The notes under the pieces were generated by a model. The model was not told where the DNA came from, ran no database searches, and was given only the letters and a program-made list of their open reading frames with translations. The position numbers were made by a program, and so were the translations under genes. Shown piece after piece: positions 1 through 4,613 of a DNA stretch of 5,680 nt (its first letter is position 1; each line of letters starts with the position of its first letter). Origin of the DNA: Planctomycetota bacterium (GTDB taxonomy: Bacteria > Planctomycetota > Planctomycetia > Pirellulales > UBA1268); contig JAQBZA010000226.1 in the NCBI GenBank assembly GCA_027622795.1, forward strand, positions 1 through 5,680. The letters run 5' to 3'.

Positions 1-751
1 GTGGCTGCTTCGTCCGCTTGTGGGCGTCGATCTTCGTCTTGAGTTCCTTCAGCCGCGACACGAAGCCTTCAAGCGTCGGGATCATCGCCTCGATTCGCTG
101 CGTCCGCAGGCCGAGTTCTTCGATGAGCCGCACGCAGCGGCGGCGGCGGCGGCCAAGCCGGGCCCACGCCTGCCGTCGCTCAGCCATCTTTCGCTTCTTC
201 GACAGGGCGATGCGATAGTCGGCCTTGTTCTGCTTGAGCAAGACATCGAGCGTCTTCAGGTTGTGCGGCAGTCGGCCAAGAATCTGATCCTTCTCCAGAC
301 GATCAGTCACCGACACCTGCACAGTCCGGTCAAACGGCAACTCTCCGCGTTGCACGCGTGAGAGCACCTTAAAAGCCTGCTGGCAGATGTATTCGCACTC
401 GAGAAGTTTGGCGCGAAACTGCGCCCGCGTCGTCTCGATTCGTCGGGCGAGGTAGATCTCCTGGGCACGGGTGAGCAGAGGGATCTCGCCCATCTGCGTG
501 AGATACATGCGAACCGGATCGTCGGACCAATTTTCAACCTGTTCAGCGAGCACCTCTTCGGCATCTCCGCCGGCCTCGACCTCCGCATCTTCGGAAAGTT
601 CTCCTTCGGGAACCAGCGGCGCATCGGAGTCGTCGTCGAGCAGTTCGGCATCAGCCTCTTCGGCGTTTACGACCTTCTCGGTCAGTTCCTCAACTTCCTG
701 CGGATTGGAGACAACATCGTCCTCAAGTTCGTCCAGCAGCGAGTCGTACAA
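1..751 (-). CDS. rpoD: RNA polymerase primary-type sigma-70 factor, N-terminal part (cut by window edge)
   Basis: This is the N-terminal 250 codons of a sigma-70 family factor, the RNA polymerase subunit that recognises promoters. The frame is open to the left edge. Residues 77-106 (DDPVRMYLTQMGEIPLLTRA and onward to LARRIE) match sigma region 1.2 of primary sigma factors. Residues 1-76 are extremely acidic: I count 29 Asp/Glu against one Lys, which resembles an inhibitory region 1.1. Residues 107-250 are helical, basic and lower in conservation, as expected for the non-conserved region between 1.2 and 2.1. They include five consecutive Arg (201-205) encoded by a CGC run. The start is TTG: an in-frame TGA lies only four codons upstream (764-766), GAAGGAG sits 7 nt before TTG, and the next ATG falls inside region 1.2. 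Regions 2-4 are outside the window, so the assignment to the primary factor rather than an alternative paralogue rests on region 1.2 and the acidic leader. Confidence 0.9.
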   Translation of the reverse strand, partial: MYDSLLDELEDDVVSNPQEVEELTEKVVNAEEADAELLDDDSDAPLVPEGELSEDAEVEAGGDAEEVLAEQVENWSDDPVRMYLTQMGEIPLLTRAQEIYLARRIETTRAQFRAKLLECEYICQQAFKVLSRVQRGELPFDRTVQVSVTDRLEKDQILGRLPHNLKTLDVLLKQNKADYRIALSKKRKMAERRQAWARLGRRRRRCVRLIEELGLRTQRIEAMIPTLEGFVSRLKELKTKIDAHKRTKQP

Positions 752-758
752 GGCAGAG

Positions 759-765
759 CTCCTTC
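759..765 (-). promoter_or_regulatory. Shine-Dalgarno site of the sigma factor gene
   Basis: GAAGGAG on the minus strand lies 7 nt before the TTG codon at 751-749. It decides the start: the in-frame TGA at 764-766 overlaps it, and there is no ATG or GTG between that stop and TTG. Confidence 0.75.
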
Positions 766-919
766 AAATTCCTACAAACATGAACAGGGAACCATTCAGG
801 CGGATGTCGGTCCGCAGGATGCCTCCAGGCACCGATGCATCATTCGTGGACTCGACAGTGTGATTCAAGGCGCAACCAAGTCCAGAGCCCCAAAACCCCC
901 CCGGGAACGACCCGCCTCC

Positions 920-956
920 GGGAGGGAGGGGGCATTGGGGGGCGGTGGGAAAAGGG
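920..956 (+). other. G-quadruplex-type cluster of six G-runs
   Basis: Six G-runs of 3, 3, 5, 6, 3 and 3 bases lie within 37 bases, separated by loops of 1, 1, 4, 4 and 4 bases (A, A, CATT, CGGT, AAAA). This satisfies the usual G3+ loop 1-7 rule for an intramolecular quadruplex on the plus strand. A C-run at 895-902 just to the left could compete by pairing with the G-runs. The cluster is upstream of both divergent genes. Folding is inferred from the pattern only. Confidence 0.6.
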
Positions 957-1183
957 CAGTCAATAAGTGAGAAAAGAGGGGCACGATCAGGGCACACCAC
1001 GGTTTTCGCGGGCCCACGATTATGTCGCTACGGTCGAGAGAAAGCCAACTTTTTTCCCGTGCCGAATGGACAAAATTCCGAAAAAAGGCGGCCTGGTGGT
1101 AAAAACTTCCGACGGATTTGTTTCTGCGGCCCCGCTCTTCGTTTTCCGTGTACTCGATCGTCGGTGCTGCTGAGTCCTTTCCC

Positions 1184-1699
1184 ATGCAATCCTTCCTTCT
1201 TCCCTGTGAATGTTCGCGTCCGATCATGATCACCACCGGACAGGCGGGCGGCCTTGTGACGTGCCCGGCCTGCGGCCACCAGGTGGCCGTGCCCAAACTC
1301 CGCGACTTCAGCCACCTCGAACCGGTCGAACGCGGACAGTTTGGCATGCAATCCGGCTGGCGACTCGCCCATGCCTGCATGCTTGCTGGTGGCATCACGG
1401 CCGTGCTGGCATGGGCCGGAGCCGCCGCGTTGAGCGTACCACCCCAAGCGACGATCACACCAGCAATGATCCGCGCGAATGTTTCCGCCGCCAGCGATAA
1501 GCAAATCTTCGAGGCGTGGAAGGTATTGTCGCAGTCGGGCGTGGCCCGTCCTCCGCTGCCGGAAGAAAAGCGGCTGCAGCAGCGATCTCACTTCTGGGAA
1601 GGCGTGTCGCGGGGGCTGCTTGTGCTCGGCGGCCTCGGTGCGGCGGTGGGGCTGGCTGGCCTGGCCATGTGGGCCACTGCCCGTGGGCAGCAGCAATGA
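1184..1699 (+). CDS. Zinc-ribbon membrane protein, two predicted helices
   Basis: This is a 171-residue protein of unknown function. The N-terminus carries a likely zinc-binding cluster: C8 and C10 (LPCEC), then C27 and C30 (CPAC), followed by VAVPKLRDF. This layout, in which a C-x-C pair replaces the more common C-x2-C, is familiar from small planctomycete membrane proteins. Two hydrophobic segments follow: about 61-85 and about 144-166. The polar stretch between them (86-138) has a Pro-rich start and several Lys/Arg. The ATG at 1184 was chosen because it keeps C8 and C10. An upstream TTG (1118) is possible but has no supporting signal, and the ATG at 1226 would remove the first cysteine pair. 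No good Shine-Dalgarno precedes 1184. The stop codon overlaps the start of the oxidoreductase gene (ATGA, 1696-1699), which indicates co-translation. A sensory, scaffold or redox-related role at the membrane is possible but not shown. Confidence 0.82.
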   Translation: MQSFLLPCECSRPIMITTGQAGGLVTCPACGHQVAVPKLRDFSHLEPVERGQFGMQSGWRLAHACMLAGGITAVLAWAGAAALSVPPQATITPAMIRANVSAASDKQIFEAWKVLSQSGVARPPLPEEKRLQQRSHFWEGVSRGLLVLGGLGAAVGLAGLAMWATARGQQQ

Positions 1700-2697
1700 A
1701 GGCGGCATTCATCAGGCAGATCGGCACCCCGCAGGAAATCGTGATCGGCGATTTGCCCGATCCGGTGCCCGGTCCAAGGGAAGTGCTTGTGGCCGTCAGA
1801 GCCTGCGCGATCAACCCGATCGATACCTACGTGCGGGCCGGCATGGTAGCGATGCCGCTCCCGTTTCCCTTCGTCGTCGGTTGTGATCTGGCCGGTGAGG
1901 TGGTGGCCGTGGGCAGCGATGTCGATCGGTTGAAGCCGGGCATGCGTGTGTGGGGCTCCAATCAGGGACTGCTCGGCCGGCAGGGCACGTGTGCGGAATT
2001 GGCGGCCGTTGACGAGCGGTGGCTCTATCCGACGCCCGATGGCGTGAGCGACCGCGACGCGGCAGCGGCGGCGCTGGTCTCGATCACGGCCCACCTCGGC
2101 CTGGTGGAGCATGCGGGGCTCCGGCGGGGTGAGACGATCTTCGTCAACGGTGGCTCAGGAGGCGTCGGCACCGCGGTGGTGCAGATTGCCAAGGCGCTGG
2201 GTGGCCGCGTGATCGCCTCGGCCGGAACGCCGCAGAAGCGAGAGATGGTGAAACGGCTCGGCGCCGATCTCGTGGTCGACTACCACGATTCCGCCGCGAT
2301 GATCGCTGCCGTTCGGGAAGCAGCCCCGGAAGGTGTCGCTGTCTACTGGGAAACGATTCGTGAGCCGGCCTTCGATCAGGCGGTTGAAATGCTCGGTGAT
2401 GGCGGACGCATGGTGATCATGGCGGGGCGTGATGCCCGGCCGCCATTTCCGGTGGGGCCGTTTTATGTGAAGCAGTGCCGGCTGCTGGGCTTCGTGATGT
2501 TCAAGGCGTCGAGCCACACGCAGGCCGCGGCAGCCATCGACATCAACCGCTGGCTGGCGGCTGGAGCCCTCAGGGTGCCGATCGATCGGGTCCTCCCGCT
2601 CAACGCCACGGCCGAAGCCCATGCCATTCAGGAGGCCGCCACGATCCATCGCTCCGGCAGCCTCTCCGGCAAGCTCGTCATCGAGTGCCAACGCTGA
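1696..2697 (+). CDS. Zinc-independent MDR oxidoreductase, NADPH:quinone reductase type
   Basis: This is a complete 333-residue medium-chain dehydrogenase/reductase, close to the usual length for quinone oxidoreductases of about 325-340. The N-terminal GroES-like part has MKAAFIRQIG, a PxPGPREVLV segment (24-33), INPIDTYVRAG (39-49) and the PFVVGCDLAGEVVAVGSDV region (58-76). The nucleotide-binding half has NGGSGGVG (151-158), the glycine-rich loop after the first beta strand. AGTPQK (176-181) follows the second strand and resembles the segment that contacts the 2'-phosphate in E. coli Qor, so NADPH is the predicted donor. The catalytic and structural zinc cysteines of alcohol dehydrogenases are absent. 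The stretch after the Rossmann core reads VYWETIREP (216-224) where family members commonly have a D-x-VG motif, so the substrate pocket may differ. The substrate is unknown. The start is the ATG inside the ATGA overlap with the zinc-ribbon gene, with no independent Shine-Dalgarno, which suggests translational coupling. Confidence 0.93.
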   Translation: MKAAFIRQIGTPQEIVIGDLPDPVPGPREVLVAVRACAINPIDTYVRAGMVAMPLPFPFVVGCDLAGEVVAVGSDVDRLKPGMRVWGSNQGLLGRQGTCAELAAVDERWLYPTPDGVSDRDAAAAALVSITAHLGLVEHAGLRRGETIFVNGGSGGVGTAVVQIAKALGGRVIASAGTPQKREMVKRLGADLVVDYHDSAAMIAAVREAAPEGVAVYWETIREPAFDQAVEMLGDGGRMVIMAGRDARPPFPVGPFYVKQCRLLGFVMFKASSHTQAAAAIDINRWLAAGALRVPIDRVLPLNATAEAHAIQEAATIHRSGSLSGKLVIECQR

Positions 2698-2751
2698 AAC
2701 GCATCAGAGATCTGTGAAGCACCGGCTCGGGGGCGGCAAAAGTCTTGTCGC

Positions 2752-2785
2752 TGGGCGAGGATACGCCCAACGCTCCTCGAGCGTT
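2752..2785. terminator. Two adjacent hairpins, possible terminator of the oxidoreductase unit
   Basis: TGGGCG (2752-2757) pairs perfectly with CGCCCA (2764-2769) across a 6-nt loop. Immediately after, AACGCTC (2769-2775) pairs with GAGCGTT (2779-2785) across 3 nt. They lie 55-88 nt beyond the oxidoreductase stop in a convergent spacer. Neither is followed by a clear T-run on the plus strand, so this would be a tract-less or Rho-assisted terminator at best. The two stems share base 2769, so they stack closely or compete at one base. Confidence 0.35.
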
Positions 2786-2820
2786 CGCCGACCCCCTCGC
2801 CTTCATTGTCTCAGCTTTTC

Positions 2821-2840
2821 AAAAATTGGCACTGAAGTGC
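2821..2840 (-). terminator. Intrinsic terminator candidate for the SAF-domain gene
   Basis: On the minus strand the hairpin GCACT-TC-AGTGC (2840-2829) is followed after three bases by five T residues (2825-2821). It lies 8 nt past the stop codon of the SAF-domain gene. The stem is only 5 bp with a 2-nt formal loop, so it is weak, but position, orientation and T-run all fit. Confidence 0.5.
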
Positions 2841-2847
2841 TCGTGTT

Positions 2848-4149
2848 TCAGCGGCCGAATGACCAGGGCCAGCGGGCGGCTCGCGAGGGCTGCTTGGTTG
2901 GTTGCGGTCGCTGCTGCTGTGGCGGCTGCTGGCCGCTCTGCTCGGGGGCAGTTCGTTCCCGGCGAATCTTTTGGAGCTCCTCGTCAACCGCCCCGATCGT
3001 GGCCCGCAGGTTGGGGAACAGGCCGTCGAAGGCCGATGGCGGCTGCTGCGACTCGGTGTTGGGATGGGTCTCAAGCGTCGGCGCCTGGGCCACCCGCGGC
3101 ACCGACTTCGATCGTGCCGTGGCGGTCGGTTGCGCGGGCCGCTTGGCTGGCGCGCTCGGCTTGGCCGGTGCTGGCGTTTGCTTCGCGACAGCTTCCGGAG
3201 CCGGCTGTGCTGAGGCAGTTTGGGTCGGTGCAGTTTGGGCTGGAGCGGCCTCGGCAGGGGCCTGTGGTTCAACGGCAGCTGTCTGCGGCGCCGGCGAGGT
3301 AAACGATGCTTCGGCCTGCACGGCGATCCGTTCCGGCACCACCAGGTAACGCTTGGGAGCAGTGGCCACCGGAGCCGGTTCTTCCGTCGGCATCAAAGGC
3401 GGGATGTCGGCGGTTTTCACCACCTCATCGATTGAGGGCGTGGAGATCGTCGGCTCAGGAACCACTGCCTCGGTCGGTGCCGCAACGGCTTCCGCCACGA
3501 TGTCGGTCGCCTGCGGGATCGTATCGTTCCGTGAGGCAAGCTCTTCCGCAGCGGGCTCACTCGCTGCCACCTCGACCGGAGCAGCCTCCGGCGGGGCGAC
3601 AGGTGATTCCGCAACCGGTTTTGCAACTTCCGTTACTTCCGTAACAAGAGGAGCCTGCGGGGCGGGAGGAGCCTGCGGGGCGGGCTGATCTGCAGCCACC
3701 CACAGGTCGGCATCGGGCTGGGCGTTGGGTGCTGGATCAAATGTCCGCGGCGCGTAGGTTTCCACGACCTGCTCCACCGACTCTGCCGGCGTCGAACGGG
3801 CTTCGGCAGCCATCAGCTGCACCGACAGCAGCGGCTGGCCTTCCCGCACCGGATGCTTCACCAGCATCCCTTCGAAGCGATCGTCGGCCCGCAGCGCCGT
3901 GGTCGGCAGCATGGCCTTTGGCCAGTCCCGCAGGGCGACGTCCCAGATCGTCACGGGCGATCCCTGGGCCAGGTCGCGGAGGGCGACGAAGATCGGCTCA
4001 CACTCCACCTGCGGCTTGGCCTGCGCGAGATGCACGTCGAGCGCACGGTTGATGCCGACGGCCGCGACGGCGCCGGCCACGAAGGCGGCGGCGAAGACGG
4101 TGAGGGCCTTAGGGCGTTGGGGACGGGGGGTGGCAGATGTTTTCGGCAT
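2848..4149 (-). CDS. Membrane-anchored SAF-domain (CpaB-like) protein with long Pro/Ala-rich linker
   Basis: This is a 433-residue protein. Residues 1-14 are basic, and 15-34 (ALTVFAAAFVAGAVAAVG) form one signal-anchor helix. Residues 51-112 match the SAF fold seen in CpaB/RcpC and flagellar FlgA-type proteins: PIFVALRDLAQGSPVTIWDV, then DWPKAMLP, then GMLVKHPVREGQPLL. Residues 115-370 are a low-complexity linker rich in Pro, Ala, Glu, Thr and Gln, broken by a short ordered-looking island KRYLVVPERIAV (266-277). The C-terminus (373-433) looks structured at first (FDGLFPNLRATIGAVDEELQ, helical), then has a Gln/Pro run and ends in the aromatic-basic tail RAARWPWSFGR. The start is the ATG at 4149, with CGGGAG 7 nt upstream. 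An in-frame GTG at 4191 is less likely. CpaB proteins help assemble Flp pilus secretins, but no pilus genes are visible here, so the role is open. Export across the inner membrane, with the SAF domain and linker outside the cytoplasm, is inferred. Confidence 0.85.
   Translation of the reverse strand: MPKTSATPRPQRPKALTVFAAAFVAGAVAAVGINRALDVHLAQAKPQVECEPIFVALRDLAQGSPVTIWDVALRDWPKAMLPTTALRADDRFEGMLVKHPVREGQPLLSVQLMAAEARSTPAESVEQVVETYAPRTFDPAPNAQPDADLWVAADQPAPQAPPAPQAPLVTEVTEVAKPVAESPVAPPEAAPVEVAASEPAAEELASRNDTIPQATDIVAEAVAAPTEAVVPEPTISTPSIDEVVKTADIPPLMPTEEPAPVATAPKRYLVVPERIAVQAEASFTSPAPQTAAVEPQAPAEAAPAQTAPTQTASAQPAPEAVAKQTPAPAKPSAPAKRPAQPTATARSKSVPRVAQAPTLETHPNTESQQPPSAFDGLFPNLRATIGAVDEELQKIRRERTAPEQSGQQPPQQQRPQPTKQPSRAARWPWSFGR
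3649..3684 (-). repeat. Perfect 18-bp tandem duplication inside the SAF-protein linker
   Basis: The 18-base unit 3649-3666 is repeated exactly at 3667-3684. On the coding strand it gives two copies of PAPQAP (residues 156-167). It preserves the frame and shows that the linker grows by short in-frame duplication. Confidence 0.9.
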
Positions 4150-4156
4150 GGCAAGA

Positions 4157-4162
4157 CTCCCG
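4157..4162 (-). promoter_or_regulatory. Shine-Dalgarno site of the SAF-domain gene
   Basis: CGGGAG on the minus strand lies 7 nt before ATG (4149-4147). It favours this ATG over the in-frame GTG 42 nt upstream. Confidence 0.65.
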
Positions 4163-4260
4163 AGCAGTGTCGGTTGAATCGGCACAATCACGCGCCGCAG
4201 AGCATGCCAATTCGGGGACGCATGAGTTGTTTGCCAAAACCCCGCAGTTTGACGTCTGCT

Positions 4261-4296
4261 GGTGACGCGGCTCGGGGTTGCCCGTGCCGTGTGGCG
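4261..4296 (+). repeat. Dispersed GTTGCC repeat, copy 1 (degenerate)
   Basis: It begins ggtgacgcggctcgg and continues with ggttgcccgtgcc, matching copy 2 at 4326-4353 closely. It then diverges to gtgtggcg where the other copies have acgtcgcc. It runs directly into the short palindrome at 4296-4312. Confidence 0.65.
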
Positions 4297-4312
4297 TAGG
4301 CTTCAGCCTGCG
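4296..4312. repeat. Short palindromic repeat aggcttcagcct, diverged copy
   Basis: AGGCT-TC-AGCCT (4298-4309) is a perfect 5-bp stem that extends by a G-T and a G-C pair (4296-4311). It shares the core ggcttcagcctg and the leading gtagg with the two 26-bp copies at 4504 and 4551, but lacks the inserted gaca/tgtc bases that lengthen their stems. Confidence 0.7.
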
Positions 4313-4325
4313 AATCCGGCTGCAA

Positions 4326-4379
4326 GGTGACGCAGCGAGGGGTTGCCCGTGCCACGTCGCCGGACGTTCGCTGCGTCGA
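4326..4379 (+). repeat. Dispersed GTTGCC repeat, copy 2, enclosed by a 10-bp inverted repeat
   Basis: It holds the full core ggttgcccgtgccacgtcgc followed by cggacgttcg. The core is framed by perfect 10-bp inverted arms GACGCAGCGA (4329-4338) and TCGCTGCGTC (4368-4377) with a 29-nt loop, so the copy could fold into one large stem-loop. The same core with cgccggac is found in the tandem copies at 5573-5652. Confidence 0.8.
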
Positions 4380-4406
4380 CCAATCCGCTTCGCGGATCGG
4401 TGCCCG

Positions 4407-4422
4407 CTGCCCTTCGCTCACT
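4407..4422 (+). repeat. 16-bp direct repeat shared with the right end of the window
   Basis: The 16 bases ctgcccttcgctcact are identical at 4407-4422 and 5665-5680. The second copy touches the window edge, so the match may extend further. At 5665 the sequence forms one arm of a hairpin; at 4407 the partner arm is missing. Confidence 0.75.
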
Positions 4423-4478
4423 CGGATGCAAACTGCGCTCCGCCATCCTGGCTGCGCTTGTTTGCATACGCCGGCTCA

Positions 4479-4501
4479 GTGGCACGGGCAACCCCTCGCT
4501 C
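4479..4501 (-). repeat. Dispersed GTTGCC repeat, copy 3 (inverted)
   Basis: On the minus strand bases 4500-4479 are identical over 22 positions to 4334-4355 of copy 2 (agcgaggggttgcccgtgcc plus ac). Copies 2 and 3 therefore form a 22-bp perfect inverted repeat bounding 123 bases. Copy 3 lacks the cgccggac part of the unit. Confidence 0.8.
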
Positions 4502-4503
4502 GA

Positions 4504-4529
4504 AAAGTAGGACAGGCTTCAGCCTGTCG
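4504..4529. repeat. 26-bp palindromic repeat, copy A
   Basis: The unit aaagtaggacaggcttcagc plus ctgtcg contains a perfect palindrome GACAGGCT-TC-AGCCTGTC (4511-4528). It is identical over all 26 bases to copy B at 4551-4576. Read on the minus strand, the hairpin is followed by CTACTTTT, a short T-run, so it could also act as a weak terminator downstream of the lipoprotein gene. Confidence 0.85.
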
Positions 4530-4550
4530 AACGGACAACCCCGCGCCGAG

Positions 4551-4576
4551 AAAGTAGGACAGGCTTCAGCCTGTCG
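4551..4576. repeat. 26-bp palindromic repeat, copy B
   Basis: This is an exact second copy of the 26-bp unit, in the same orientation, starting 47 bases after copy A. The palindrome lies at 4558-4575. It sits 38 nt past the stop of the lipoprotein gene. On the minus strand it is followed by CTACTTT, as for copy A, which makes a tandem pair of terminator-like hairpins. Confidence 0.85.
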
Positions 4577-4613
4577 CTGTCCGAATCCGTCGCCTGCGTG
4601 CAGCCCTCCGCCG

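Larger units (their letters stand above)
752..1183. other. Divergent intergenic region, sigma factor / zinc-ribbon gene
   Basis: These 432 bases separate two divergent genes and should hold both promoters. I see no convincing coding region. For the sigma gene, the best sigma-70-like match I find on the minus strand is TTGAAT (868-863), an 18-nt spacer and AATGAT (844-839). Each box matches only 4 of 6 positions, so this is weak. For the plus-strand gene I could not pick a promoter. The left-centre part (about 893-956) is strongly strand-biased: a C-run, then a cluster of G-runs that is listed separately. From about 1040 to 1110 the DNA is richer in A and T runs (cttttttc and gaaaaaag), which contrasts with the GC-rich genes and fits a promoter zone. 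Confidence 0.55.
4150..4613. other. Repeat-rich intergenic region between SAF and lipoprotein genes
   Basis: These 464 bases hold no believable gene. About 4150-4260 is unique DNA that should carry the SAF gene promoter, though I could not identify clear -35 and -10 boxes. From 4261 to 4576 the DNA is a mosaic of repeat copies and perfect inverted repeats, listed separately. Extra small hairpins here are ATCCGC-TTC-GCGGAT (4383-4397) and the arms ATGCAAAC (4426-4433) with GTTTGCAT (4460-4467). The open frames across it translate the repeats (for example a peptide SGDVARATP on the minus strand) and look spurious. Confidence 0.8.

Noticed and set aside
471..863. Ser-rich open frame on the plus strand opposite the sigma gene
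   Set aside because: It is the mirror of the acidic GAx/GAC-rich sigma leader; the Ser run is a codon artefact and the minus strand has region 1.2 and a good Shine-Dalgarno.
764..1000. Small minus-strand open frame upstream of the sigma gene
   Set aside because: It runs through the C/G-run cluster, has low-complexity Pro/Gly composition, and overlaps the sigma Shine-Dalgarno; no family features.
1049..1087. Inverted arms cttttttc / gaaaaaag as a terminator or operator
   Set aside because: The 8-bp arms are almost all A-T and separated by 23 bases, with no gene ending nearby; such T/A runs are expected by chance in a promoter zone.
865..1708. Long minus-strand open frames opposite the zinc-ribbon gene
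   Set aside because: They are GC-driven shadows; the plus strand carries the cysteine motif, two membrane helices and the ATGA junction.
3353..3688. Ser/Ala/Gly-rich plus-strand open frame opposite the SAF gene linker
   Set aside because: It is the complement of the Pro/Ala/Glu-rich linker; no start signal, while the minus frame has anchor, SAF domain and Shine-Dalgarno.
4188..4421. Minus-strand open frame with peptide SGDVARATP
   Set aside because: It translates repeat copies; a similar peptide (SGDVALATL) comes from the unrelated locus at 5575-5605, showing that the resemblance is from the DNA repeat, not from a protein family.
4504..4576. CRISPR array
   Set aside because: There are only two identical 26-bp palindromes with one 21-base gap and no further regularly spaced units or cas genes; the repeat is a near-perfect hairpin typical of REP-like elements.
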